Part shown: positions 11,894 to 22,944 of the stretch, in pieces
Layout of the letters: the number at the start of each line of letters is the position of its first letter
How positions within the stretch are numbered: the stretch's first letter is position 1
From: Plasmodium malariae
Lineage: Eukaryota > Apicomplexa > Aconoidasida > Haemosporida > Plasmodiidae
NCBI RefSeq assembly: GCF_900090045.1
Contig: NC_041788.1
Coordinates: 3,467,501 to 3,531,500 of the forward strand
Direction of reading: 5' to 3'
DNA length: 64,000 nt
The notes under the pieces: generated by a model
What the model saw: only the letters and a program-made list of their open reading frames with translations
What the model was told of the DNA's origin: nothing
Databases searched by the model: none
Position numbers and translations under genes: made by a program

Positions 11894-13050
11894 TTTGTGG
11901 TGAGGGTCTACAATTTAAACTAAGAGCCGCATTTAATGAAATGTTGACTTACACCCTAATATACTTTCAGGTTTACTTAAACGTCTACGCATACATATAA
12001 ATACAAATAAATAAATAAATATATATATATATATATGTGTAGGGTGATGTAGTTTAGTTATTTGTGGACTTATTTTCTCCTTTCTAAATCTGTTCTTTGA
12101 AAATAAGTAGAAATTACAATATGAACTTTCAAGTGCTTTCTAAATATTAAATTTATGACTATAGTAAGGATAGAAATATAAACTAAGAAATATTATTAAA
12201 TTTCAAAAAAAAAAAAGAAAAAAAAAAGAGAGATTAAAATAAAGTAATAATGCTTTATTTGGAATGTAGAAATACAATATTAAAAAAAAAAAAAGAAAGA
12301 AAAAAATACTGAAGGGGAAATGTCACTATACCATTATGCATATAAAAAAAAAAAAATTATAAAATAAAAAATAAGCAATTTGCACATTTTTTTTCTTGAA
12401 ACAGTGTACAGAGAAAAACAAAATTTAACAAAATAAAATAAGATATTATTCCAGAATATCATATCTTTACAACGTGTAAAAGGTTAAAAAAATAAAAAAA
12501 GAACTTTTATTTTGACTATAAAAGTTTACATTTGAAAAAATAGAACTCCTGCTGTTGAAGAACACATTTTTTTGAAAAACTGGTAAGCCACACAATGTTT
12601 ATGCATTATATATATACCTATTTGTATACGTATATGTGTACGTATATGTACTATATTAAGTAGTTATAAACAAGATGAAGAGACGAAAATCGGGATTTTT
12701 CACCATTCTTTTTTATTTTCATATTGTAGTTAATTTTTAATGCGAACTGTGCTATTATGACACCAATTTGATGATTAATATGGTAGGGAATTATAAAAAA
12801 AAAAAAAAAGGAAAAAACATACAAAATAAACATAGTTATAAACAAATGAATAAGCAGATATATAGACAAACGAATAAGCAAATAAATAATCAAATAAAAA
12901 AGAAAATGAATAAATAAATAGAATAACAGGAGGAAATGGTGATAAAGGAATATAATGACGGATAAAAAATAATTAAATAAAAAAAATAAAAAAAAAATGG
13001 TAGAATTATTCCTTTTTCATAGAGATTGTAGGAATTATAGTGTACATGAT
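11894..13050. other. Intergenic
   Basis: Between two minus-strand genes: promoter side of thymidylate kinase and 3' side of the TraB-like gene. It holds A-rich tracts (near 12210, 12285, 12345, 12790, 12970), (AT)n and simple repeats. I see no coding exon or RNA gene. Confidence 0.6.
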
Positions 13051-14442
13051 TTAAACTTGTATGTCTACAATTTTATGAGAAAATGATGAACTTTTTTGAA
13101 AATTCGAACGATAAATCCATGAACAAAAAGAATAAAATGTGCTTAAAGCAATATACAAAATGAGATAAGGAACAAAATAATATTTTATAAATATTAGAGG
13201 CCAGTGTGGTTTCACATAAAAATTATAAGAGCTGTAAGGATTTTCGAACATTAACTGTTCTGGAATTTTATTACTACTATTAGCGTTATTTTTATTATTG
13301 TTATATCTTTTACATAAACTATGATATGTTGTTTGTAATTCTTGCGTTAAATTTTCAAGTATATTTATACTACATATAACAAGAATTCTTTTTTTACATT
13401 TATTTTCAAAAAAGTTTGCTTCATTATTTAAAAGGAAGCACCAAATGTTATTTGCAGCATATTTGTATTTTTCTTCCACGAGTACTTCATATGTAGGTTT
13501 CGAAAGGAGTAGTAGTCGTTCATTCAAAATTTTTATGGCGTTCAATTTTTTCAGACACTCGAAATTTTCATATGTGTTTATATGAGTATTCTCCTCCGAT
13601 CGATTGCTACCTTGTTTAACATCTTCTTCTTTCGTATTGCTGTTTTCATTGTGCTTATTATTAGCCAAATTCTTAGTATGGTCTTCTCTTTTATCTTTTA
13701 AGTTATGCTTATATTGCATGGGAAAAACCCCCTTCATTTCATCATATACATTTTTCTCTTTATCCACACTGGAAAAATACACCTTAAACAATTTTGTAAA
13801 CTTATCATATGAGTAATTTCGTAGAGATATAGACTCTATACAGTAGGTAAAGAATTTTCTATACGCTTTTGTATCATACAGAAGCATCGAATCTAGCCTA
13901 TTTTTTATAGTATTGATGTTTCTGTCAAATAAAAAAAATGTTAATTGCTTTTGTACGCATTCTTCAACTACAGGTATGAACTCGTTTTGTAAAAACCCGT
14001 TATGTATTCTTGGCAAATAGGTTAATCTCGAATAGTTATTATTATAATAACACTTTTGTTTTTCCTTTTTTGAAAGAATAATATTAAATATTCTTTTTAA
14101 TCTTTGTTCACATAATTCAAATAATACATAATCAGTTTTTATATTTTTAAGTAATTCAGAACAATCCTTACCGCTACAACTTCTTTCATTTATCTGACCA
14201 TGCAAAATGCCATAAATAATGAAATTATAATTATTAACATTGAATACTTTAATATACTTTGATGACAAAGTATCAAGAGAAATGTCATCATTACAACCTA
14301 GAAAATGTTTGTATTTATTAGAATAATTTATTTTATTTTTAAGGACAGTAGTAAAGAATTTCTTGTCACATGAGTGTGAAGCTATATTTTTTTTAATAAC
14401 CCCCATCATTTTTTTTTTTCCTGCAGTTTCGAATAAGCACAT
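13051..14442 (-). CDS. TraB/PrgY-family-like protein
   Basis: Single-exon ORF of 463 residues. An N-terminal segment matches the TraB/TRABD pattern: YGILHGQ at about 77-83, where the family has its G.xH motif, then YVLFELCEQR at 105-114 corresponding to the hallmark V..EL..R. Further on come VVEECVQKQLTFFLFDRNI and NTIKNRLDSML, the next conserved helix and Asp-Arg strand. A Lys/Asn-rich insert of about 60 residues interrupts the middle. Near the C-terminus a Trp-Pro and a hydrophobic stretch (about 415-445) look like one or two membrane helices, as in eukaryotic members proposed to sit in organelle membranes. The reaction is unknown for the family. Start chosen at the first ATG; Met-12/13 are alternatives. 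Confidence 0.65.
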   Translation of the reverse strand: MCLFETAGKKKMMGVIKKNIASHSCDKKFFTTVLKNKINYSNKYKHFLGCNDDISLDTLSSKYIKVFNVNNYNFIIYGILHGQINERSCSGKDCSELLKNIKTDYVLFELCEQRLKRIFNIILSKKEKQKCYYNNNYSRLTYLPRIHNGFLQNEFIPVVEECVQKQLTFFLFDRNINTIKNRLDSMLLYDTKAYRKFFTYCIESISLRNYSYDKFTKLFKVYFSSVDKEKNVYDEMKGVFPMQYKHNLKDKREDHTKNLANNKHNENSNTKEEDVKQGSNRSEENTHINTYENFECLKKLNAIKILNERLLLLSKPTYEVLVEEKYKYAANNIWCFLLNNEANFFENKCKKRILVICSINILENLTQELQTTYHSLCKRYNNNKNNANSSNKIPEQLMFENPYSSYNFYVKPHWPLIFIKYYFVPYLILYIALSTFYSFCSWIYRSNFQKSSSFSHKIVDIQV

Positions 14443-14968
14443 ATATATCTATATATGTACGTATGTATATGTTATTGTGTTTATTTGTTAATATGTTTCT
14501 TCTCTTCATTGAACTGCCCTGCATTTTTTTTTAAATATCAACACATATAGCTACTCAAAAAAAAAAAATATATTACTGAATATAAAAAGCATTATCAGAA
14601 CAACGTATAAAAAATAATACGCATAATATTATACAAAATATAATATGTATCAGATTTACTAATATATTATAGATGCATAAAATTTTTGGCCACTTAATCT
14701 TCTATTCTTTTTTTAACTTAATTGAAGAAATTGTTCTATTGAGTGCAAAGTATATATAGAAAAACAAATTCGTATAATATGGAGCAGAACTAACGATTAT
14801 AACAGAATAGAAAAAACATAAAAACGTCCCATTTTTGAATTAATTAGTTTAAAAAGGTTCATAAAAATAGGGAAAAAAGATTTATATTTATAAGGTGATG
14901 ATAATCGTACTTTGGAACAACAAATATTCTTTATTTCGTACCAGTGTACGAAAAATACTACATTGAAC

Positions 14969-14999
<31 letters not shown>

Positions 15000-15631
15000 C
15001 AAATTCAACAATCAACACAATACAAAAATAAAAGTTAATAGTACAGCTGCGCTATATATAAATATGTACGTATGCATAAATAAATAAATAAATATAAATA
15101 TGTATGTATGGTACATAATTATCCATTATTTTGTTATTTTTTTCATTTTTGAGGACAAGTGTATATTAACTGGAACCCCTATCCCCCAAAGCGTAATACA
15201 CGAAACCAAAAAATAAAAGAATAATCATAAAACGAATACGAACTGAAGTTATTATTTAATGAAACAAATATAAATTAATTAAGATCAGAGATAGATGAAA
15301 AAGAAGGTTAAAGGAGAAACGATTATACAAATACAAAATATATAAAAAGAAAAACAACTAAAGTGAATATCCTAAATTAAGGTGCTAATATTTTTAATAT
15401 ATCTTTTCTGTATTTCCGAATAATTAAAGAAAAAGGTTAGAAAAAAATAGGAAAATGAGAAAGAATAATATACATGTACATATATATATTTTTGCATAGA
15501 TACATATATATGTATGTATATATTACTTGCTAGATACATGTAACGCAAGATCGACACGGTTAAAAATAGAGGATATTAGCTAGTGTAATCGAAAAACGTA
15601 GAGGAAATAAAGCAAAAAAAAATTTAAAAGA
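14443..15631. other. Divergent promoter region
   Basis: Separates the TraB-like gene (-) from the DRS1 helicase (+), so it should hold both promoters. Poly-A (27 bases near 14970) and (AT)n; no convincing exon or RNA gene. Confidence 0.6.
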
Positions 15632-17701
15632 ATGAAAAAAGGAAAAGCGCAGGGAAATGAAGAGGCAGATGGGGAAAATATAATAAAATGCGAAGAAGGA
15701 ATTTCAAAAAATGGCCAAGTTGACAACAACGGTGAGAGTAACAAGAACAAAAAAGGGGATATCAAGAGAAAGGACAAGAATAAAATTGAGGACATCGACG
15801 AAGGAGGTACAAACGCACAAAGCAGCGGCTTAATTGACAAGGACACACTGTGGAGCGATTTATACATTTCAAGACCGTTCTTAAAAGCATTATATGAGCT
15901 AAAATTTAATAACCCTACTTTTATTCAAAAAGATGTTATACCATTAGCATTAGAAGGAAAAAGCATTCTAGCTAATTCAGAAACTGGTTCAGGAAAAACA
16001 CTTGCTTTTGTTTTACCAATATTAGAAAGACTATTACATAGTCCGAGTGTAAAAATGAGAAAAGGAAGTAAAAAAAATATTAGTATAACTAAAGGGTTAA
16101 TTCTATTACCAACGAGAGAACTAGCATTACAGTGTTATGATGTTATTAAAAGTTTAACAAAATATGTTTTAATAACCCATTCCCTTTTTTGTGGAGGAAT
16201 AGATACTAAACAACAGGAATATGAATATAAAAAGAAGAAGGATATTTTTGTTTGTACCCCAGGTAGAATTTTAGATTTATTATTAAATTCTTCTAATGAT
16301 TTTATTAACTTTTTAGAAATTGTAGTTTTTGATGAAGCAGACAAATTACTAGAGCTAGGTTTTAAGGAAGAATGCTTAAAGATATTAGATGTTTGTAAGT
16401 TTAAGAAACAAATTTTATTCTTTTCAGCAACTTTAACAAAGGATATTAAGGAGCTAGCTAATTTTTCTTCAAAAAACCCGATATATATTCAAAGTGAAAA
16501 TAGGAGAATAAGTGCAAGTTGTGGTAGTAAGGAAGAAATAGAGGGAAGCATTAGTACTCCTGTTATCAAACGTAATTCTAAGAGTGCCTTTAAAACTTTT
16601 AAAATTTCAGAAAAGTTAAAGCAAGAGTTTGTAGATATTCGTGAGGAAAGATATAGGAAAGCCGTGTTATTACATTTGTGTAGTAATGTTTATAAAAAAA
16701 ATGCAATAATTTTTTTTAAGACCAAATGGGAAACTCATGTAATGTTTTTAACACTTACGCTTCTTAAATTTAAATGTGCCGAATTGCATGGGGCACTGAA
16801 TCAAAAAAAAAGAATTGAGTCAATTTTAAAGTTTAAAAAAGAGGAAGTAGATTTTTTATTATGCACCGATCTAGCTTCAAGAGGGTTAGACATTGAACAT
16901 ATTCGTTATGTTATTAATTATAACTTGCCAACGAATGTTGTTAAGTATATACATAGAATTGGAAGAACTGCAAGATTAGGCAAGGATGGAACTGCCAGTA
17001 CATTATACTTACATAATGAAAGAATGGATATTAAAAAGATATTAAAAGGACTAAGGAAAAGCGAAAATTCAAAAATATTTAAGAGGAGTATTTCCAATGA
17101 TAACATTTTACGTTGGGGCAAATTACTTGAAAAGAATAAGGAAAAATTAAATGAAATATTAGAACAAGAAAAAGCAGATAAAGAATTAGAAAAATCTACA
17201 AAAGCAATTGAAAAAATAAAAAATTTTATAGAATTTCAGGACGAGATATTGAATAGACCTGCAAAAAAATGGTTTTTAACTAATAAAGAAAGGTTTAATT
17301 TAAAAAAATTAAACGCAAAAAGTGATTCATTATCATTATGTAATTATTCCAATAATAACAAAGAAAAGAATTTACTGAATAATAGTGACAACAATGCTGC
17401 TACAAGTGTACGTTCAAATAATGTGCGAGAAAAAGGAAAAAGAAGAAATAATAGTAAAAATAATAGAAGTAATAAAAGTAGTGAAGAACAGGAGGAAAAG
17501 AGGAAACTAAATAGTTATCGTTCTATTATAAGAGACCTAAAGTTGAACATTCTTACGAATAATAAAAGTAAGTTAACTAGGGGCAATTCAGATTATGCAA
17601 AAATAGTTAAAAGAGGAAGGGGCAAAAGTAGTAGTAGTGCTAGTAGTAAAGATAATAAAAATTTTAATGTACCCCCAAGAAAGAAAAAAAAAAAAAATTA
17701 A
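15632..17701 (+). CDS. DRS1: DEAD-box RNA helicase, DRS1/DDX27 type
   Basis: ATP-dependent RNA helicase, by family required for pre-60S ribosome assembly in the nucleolus. One exon, 689 residues. Motifs in order: Q motif region F-LKALYELKFNNPTFIQ (83-99), motif I SETGSGKT (116-123), Ia PTRELA (160-165), TPGR (209-212), motif II DEAD (234-237), motif III SAT (265-267), then in RecA2 IIFFKTKWET, LHGALNQ, DLASRGLDI and HRIGRTAR. After RecA2 comes a basic tail with the DRS1-like KNFIEFQDEILNRPAKKWF segment, then low complexity ending in a run of Lys/Arg that should act as a nucleolar signal. The N-terminal 80 residues are acidic/Lys-rich. All catalytic motifs are intact. DRS1 assignment rests on the C-terminal NRPAKKWF region and recalled synteny. 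Confidence 0.9.
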   Translation: MKKGKAQGNEEADGENIIKCEEGISKNGQVDNNGESNKNKKGDIKRKDKNKIEDIDEGGTNAQSSGLIDKDTLWSDLYISRPFLKALYELKFNNPTFIQKDVIPLALEGKSILANSETGSGKTLAFVLPILERLLHSPSVKMRKGSKKNISITKGLILLPTRELALQCYDVIKSLTKYVLITHSLFCGGIDTKQQEYEYKKKKDIFVCTPGRILDLLLNSSNDFINFLEIVVFDEADKLLELGFKEECLKILDVCKFKKQILFFSATLTKDIKELANFSSKNPIYIQSENRRISASCGSKEEIEGSISTPVIKRNSKSAFKTFKISEKLKQEFVDIREERYRKAVLLHLCSNVYKKNAIIFFKTKWETHVMFLTLTLLKFKCAELHGALNQKKRIESILKFKKEEVDFLLCTDLASRGLDIEHIRYVINYNLPTNVVKYIHRIGRTARLGKDGTASTLYLHNERMDIKKILKGLRKSENSKIFKRSISNDNILRWGKLLEKNKEKLNEILEQEKADKELEKSTKAIEKIKNFIEFQDEILNRPAKKWFLTNKERFNLKKLNAKSDSLSLCNYSNNNKEKNLLNNSDNNAATSVRSNNVREKGKRRNNSKNNRSNKSSEEQEEKRKLNSYRSIIRDLKLNILTNNKSKLTRGNSDYAKIVKRGRGKSSSSASSKDNKNFNVPPRKKKKKN

Positions 17702-17769
17702 GGATAGTGGTTATGCTATAAAACTTGAGTTACATTTAGGAAAGAAACATATTTTTAGGAAGAGAAAGG

Positions 17770-17803
<34 letters not shown>

Positions 17804-19812
17804 GAAACCCCTTAATTTTTTGTTTATTTGTTTGTGCATATGTTTTCGTTACTACAGGGGGAAGTTTGCGTAAGATTTTTTATTTTTTCGTATAATATCA
17901 CATTGCATTTTGACTTAATTTGTGAAAGGTCTATATATTGGTTCTACTCATGTGAATATATGATTATGTGCATATACATATGTACATATATTTACATACG
18001 TAAGTATATATGCTTAGAGTTATAATTTATTACACATTTGTTATGTTCATATTTATGAAAAATGTTATTAACGCTTTATTATTTGTGCCCTAAATGTATA
18101 AATATATAATCTTAAATTACTTTTATGTATTTTTTTGTAAAAATTTAAGTATTTATTGTTATAGTAAAGTAAGCTTATTGTATCTTTTACGTAGGTGTTA
18201 ATTCGAGCTAAAATTTATAGCAGCTTATATCAAAAAAAAAAAAAAAAACACAAAAAAAAAATAAAAAAGGAAAAAGGAAAATAATTTGATAATATGTATA
18301 GTACTACTTTATTCTTTATTTATACATTTTACCCTGGATGACGTTCAAATTCATTTATTAAAATTTATTTTATTATATTTTTGGTGAATCAAATACTGTA
18401 AGGGCATCTCTAGATGTTCAATGTTTTTTGAACTGTTGTAATATATCCCGTAAGGTGGAAAAAAAGGCATAATACATTTATTTATATTCATATGTATATA
18501 TACATAATATTACTATAAATCTTAAAACCAGATATTGCTTTTTTCCTATAACCTAAAAGTTGGCTCGTATCTCTTTTATATTTTAAATGTTTTTTAGAAC
18601 TAATAATTTACTGTTCCATATATAATAATCTGCCTTTATGGCTTTTGGTTTTAATTTTTTTTTTTTTTTTTTCGAAGTTCTCAAAGGAAAAGAATTTATT
18701 CTTCGAAAATTAAAAGAAAAAAAAGGACCTTTTAGTTTCTTAAGTAAGTATATATTTTATAGTAACATACTTATTTTTATCTTTCTACTTTAAAAAAAAA
18801 CTAAGTTTCAACTAATATATATATATATATATGTGCATACAGTAGTAAATATGTACAATTAACAGGTTATTAGTCATATTGATGTTTTGATATGAAAAGC
18901 TGAAGTTTTCCTTTTTTCAAAACATATAAATTACATAAAAAATTATTCGATCGTTAGCTGTTTTATATGACATACCTTGTACTAAGTTATATATGAAATT
19001 TCGTTTCTGCAACTGAGATTTTTAATTAAATACCATTTAGGTTTATGGAATAACATCGAATTATCTCTTATAACATAGGTTATAATAAAAGGAGATATAG
19101 CACCTTATGAAAGAAAGGAAAGAGCCAATAAAAAAAAAAAAAAAAAAAAAAAATGATAGTTACTTAAAGCAAATAAAAATAGGGAAAATATAACATTAAA
19201 ATAAAGTTTTATGTTTTTTTCATTTTTATGTAATAGCATATTATATATATATGTATAAAATTATAATGGGAATAAAAAAAGAAAAGCCTGTGAAAAATGA
19301 TACCCTCGTTTATTTTACATATATATTAAAAAATAAAGATATTTTATGAAGCTTTTTGAGCTTCATTATTTTACTTTTGTTTTAATTCTTAAAAAATTAT
19401 AATAATAAAGTTAAAAAAAAAAAAGTTACTCAATGTTACGGTGAAATGCTTTCTACGAATATCAACTACATAAATATAAAAAACTTTTTCAGTTATATAA
19501 AATGCAAAAGGGAAGCATAATGAAATGTTTATAAGAACAAAAAGAAGAAAAGATACATTACGTTTGAAGCTGTAAAGTATAGTATTATAAAGAAAGGCGT
19601 ATAACACGAGTATAGGGTGTATATGAGGAGAACGCCAGAGGAGGGATATAAAACTAGGAAAAGGTGTTTAGAAAATATGAGTGTTTGTATATAGGTATGT
19701 ACAATGTTCAAATATATATGTACACATATATACATAGCATATACCTACACTTAGTGAAAAGGTAGAATCGCATTTTTTCCTTAACCTTTTTTTACAAAAA
19801 AAGGAAAAAAAG
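17702..19812. other. Intergenic, possible small split gene on minus strand
   Basis: Two plus-strand genes flank 2.1 kb of AT-rich DNA. On the minus strand between about 18630 and 18360 there are coding-like pieces: a segment near 18565-18500 reading KRDTSQLLGYRKKAISGFKI before a GTAATA donor, and one near 18410-18350 reading MPLQYLIHQKY to a stop. Upstream near 19052 an ATG ORF begins MLFHKPKWYLIKNL. The helix-rich basic character would fit a small mitochondrial (LYR-like) protein, but I could not build a full phase-consistent model. Confidence 0.25.
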
Positions 19813-21555
19813 ATGAAGCGCGAAAGAAACAAGCTATTAAATGAAAGCAAAGGAAAAAGGAAAAAAAAAGATAAGATAACAGGAACAGGAATCAATGAAA
19901 AAAAAGGAGATACATTTAACCCTCAGCTTAGTGCGAGGGAGTTGAAGAAAATACAGTACTACGAAAATATGTTTAAGAAAATGGAGAAGCAAAAGGAGGA
20001 GAATGGTAATGAAAGGGAGAATAAAAACAAAAAAAAAAGTAGTCATGTGAGAAAAACGAAAAAGGAAGATACAGCAAATAATAAAAAGGAATTTGATGAA
20101 AACAAAGTGGTATATGAGCATATAATTAAGGATGCAAAAAATGAAGATGTCCATAGTAGTAAAGAGGAATATGAAAATTTAGAAATGAATGAGCAAAAAT
20201 ATCAGAAGCTTTCCCGAAAAAAAGTGAATGCTAATGATAATACGGATGAAGATTTTACACCTAAAAATTCTACAAAAAAAGAGTATACTATTGATGAAAA
20301 TGTAAGAGTATGTAATTCGATTGATAAAAAAAATACAAACGATAATATATTGAATAATAAAGAGTTAATTATTAGAATTAAAAAGGAGAATTTAAGTAAA
20401 GAAAAATGGAAAAATTATAAAATAAATGAGGGTAGTAAAAATGGAACAAATCAAAACAAAAATGTTATAAATTGTAGCTTGTTTAATAGTGATAGCGAAA
20501 ATGAAACAGATAAATTAGGAGAAGTAAATAAAAAATATCAAGATGATGAGGATAATATATTTTATAGCACCATTGAAGGGTTAAACAATTACACTGCTAA
20601 AAGTAGAAGCAACGATAGTGATTATGATAGAAATAATAATAAAATCATAGAAATAATAAAAGGAAAAAAGAAATTCAAATGTACAAATAATAATTTGTTG
20701 CAAATAAATTCTGAAAAGGGGTACGTATCAGATGGTAAAATTAATTACAACAGTTCACAAAATGAAATAAGACTTAAAACAAATGAGAAGAAATATTCAG
20801 GTAAAGAAAAAAAAAATGTATTAAAAATAAAGAGAAGTTTTTCAGTAAATTCTAATATAAATGAATACTTTCTTGATATTACCCCAATTATATTGAAATC
20901 CGGTTACGATTCTAATAGTTCCGAAAATGGGGTTGAATGTAATGACAACCTTAATTTGTATAGTTTTGAAAATAAGAAGAAAAATGTATTAAATTTGTTA
21001 ACAGGTAATGTTGAAGGAAAGGAAAAATTAACTTATGCTAATAAATGTATAAAAAGTGACATAGTGAAAAATAAAATTTGTTACTACAATTATAATACGC
21101 AAAGCAAGAATAAAACAAATGAATGGAATTTCCTGAATAATGATACAAAGGAGATAATCGAAGATAATGATAATTTCGATTTGTACTTAAATCACAAAGA
21201 ATATATAGATGAAAATATAAATACGAAATCAAGGAGTACCCAATATTTTAATGAAGAAGTTATAAGAATAAAAAAACCCTTTGGTGGTAAAACTTTTAAC
21301 ATAAAGTCAGCTAGCGATAGTAATAACATTACCTATGTTAATAAAAAATATGATATTAATTGTTGCATAAACAAATATTTAAGTAATATGAGGTATACTA
21401 ATTTGAAAAAATTAAAAAAAGTAAATAAGGCGAATTTAAATCTATATGTGAAAAGTTGCACAGATTTTTTAAGCTTCGGTAAGTGTGATAGTGCAATTCT
21501 ATCCCTGAAAAAATTTCAAAATGCGTTACAGCAGGAGAGGGAGGGATTGCAATGA
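19813..21555 (+). CDS. Conserved-type Plasmodium protein, function unknown
   Basis: Intact single-exon ORF of 580 residues in codon usage like its neighbours. It is not recognised. The N-terminus is very Lys-rich (nuclear-signal-like), followed at about 36-60 by LSARELKKIQYYENMFKKME, a charged predicted helix. The centre is Asn/Lys/Ser low complexity with several acidic-serine SDSEN/SDYD patches. Near residues 330-360 is a less biased block (SVNSNINEYFLDITPIILKS). The last ~60 residues (IKKPFGGKTF.., YVKSCTDFLSFGKCDSAILS) are the best candidate for a folded conserved motif. A position between DRS1 and the Trp-tRNA synthetase agrees with recalled falciparum order. Confidence 0.75.
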   Translation: MKRERNKLLNESKGKRKKKDKITGTGINEKKGDTFNPQLSARELKKIQYYENMFKKMEKQKEENGNERENKNKKKSSHVRKTKKEDTANNKKEFDENKVVYEHIIKDAKNEDVHSSKEEYENLEMNEQKYQKLSRKKVNANDNTDEDFTPKNSTKKEYTIDENVRVCNSIDKKNTNDNILNNKELIIRIKKENLSKEKWKNYKINEGSKNGTNQNKNVINCSLFNSDSENETDKLGEVNKKYQDDEDNIFYSTIEGLNNYTAKSRSNDSDYDRNNNKIIEIIKGKKKFKCTNNNLLQINSEKGYVSDGKINYNSSQNEIRLKTNEKKYSGKEKKNVLKIKRSFSVNSNINEYFLDITPIILKSGYDSNSSENGVECNDNLNLYSFENKKKNVLNLLTGNVEGKEKLTYANKCIKSDIVKNKICYYNYNTQSKNKTNEWNFLNNDTKEIIEDNDNFDLYLNHKEYIDENINTKSRSTQYFNEEVIRIKKPFGGKTFNIKSASDSNNITYVNKKYDINCCINKYLSNMRYTNLKKLKKVNKANLNLYVKSCTDFLSFGKCDSAILSLKKFQNALQQEREGLQ

Positions 21556-22038
21556 ATCAAACAAAAAAAAAAAAAAAAAAGAAGAAAAGAAGAAAAAATA
21601 AAATGAACATTTGAAAAGATACAAACGCCGAAATTTTTGTTTCCTGGTAGTTGGGGAAATATGCATGCATATATGTATATGTGCTTTTCTTGTCTCTCAT
21701 TCAGTACTTATTTATTTGTGTATGTAGATATATGTGTACTTAAATGCACGCTACACAAATATTTTAGCAGAAATAACAAGACATAGTATATTATTTTCCC
21801 AGTAGGTTAACAAAAAAAAAAAAAAAAAAATGATGATATAGGTACTAGACCTTTCATGAATAGTTCAATTAGAGTATAAGCAAAAAAAAAAAGTTATAGT
21901 TACATTGAAGATAATATAACCTTTATAACTCGACATCGAGAGTTGCAATTTGCAGGGTAGAGCACATTATATTAAAATGTTAGAATAAAAGATAGAACGA
22001 ACAGTGTCATTTGAAGTTAAAGTATTTATATGTATGTA

Positions 22039-22072
<34 letters not shown>

Positions 22073-22944
22073 TTTGTTAGAATTTTTGAATTTATTGAGC
22101 AATATATAAAGGGGCATTTTCTTTTTTTTTTTTTTTTGTTATACATCGATAGTTTTACATTTAATTAATTTTTTTTTTTTTCATTTTTGTTTTCCTTTTT
22201 TTGTTTTTCCCATGTTTTATGTTATTCTAAATTGAGAGGTGTTTTTGTATAATTTTTTCAATATTTTTTTATTTATTTATTTATCAAAATTGGCTTCATT
22301 ATTTGTATTTAACTATATGTACACTATGTATATATGGTGGAGCAACATTTGAATACGTAATTATTATTATTATTGTTATTTTATTTTGTTACTATTATTA
22401 GGTACATTTTGTTACTTTCCTCTAATTCTATATATATACAAAATTTTATTCATTATTTATATTCCCTGTTCATTTTTCAGTACTTTTTTATTATTAACCA
22501 ATTTATGAATTAAAAAAAAAAAATAAATAACTGTTAATTACATAAAAAATTAAAATTTTAATCTACAGTAAAAGGAAAAAATGCGTATTGCATTTAAATA
22601 ATTGCGGATGTTTCATTAATATGTGGTTTATATTTAAACCAAAAATGGAAGTACTCTATATTTGAAGGGAAACTAGAGAGTGCACAAATTAATTCCTGTT
22701 TTCACGGGGAGACATACATAGAAAATATGATAACATATTCTAAATATTATATGCATTTAATATTAGATGTTTTCACTTCAAGAAAACAATCACGTCTGTA
22801 TTCCCGAGTGTCCATATATATATATATGTACATATTTATATGTGTATGTATGCTTATACCTATTTGTTTCTTCTACTTATGCAAAAAATTAAATATTCAG
22901 CCTTCTTTTGAATTTCTAAAAAAAAAAAAAATTAATAAAATAAC
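21556..22944. other. Convergent intergenic region
   Basis: Between convergent 3' ends. Long T runs (22050-22075, 22115-22135), trinucleotide TTA/ATT repeats near 22360-22400 and (AT)n. The plus-strand ORF near 22727 is not supported as coding. Confidence 0.6.
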
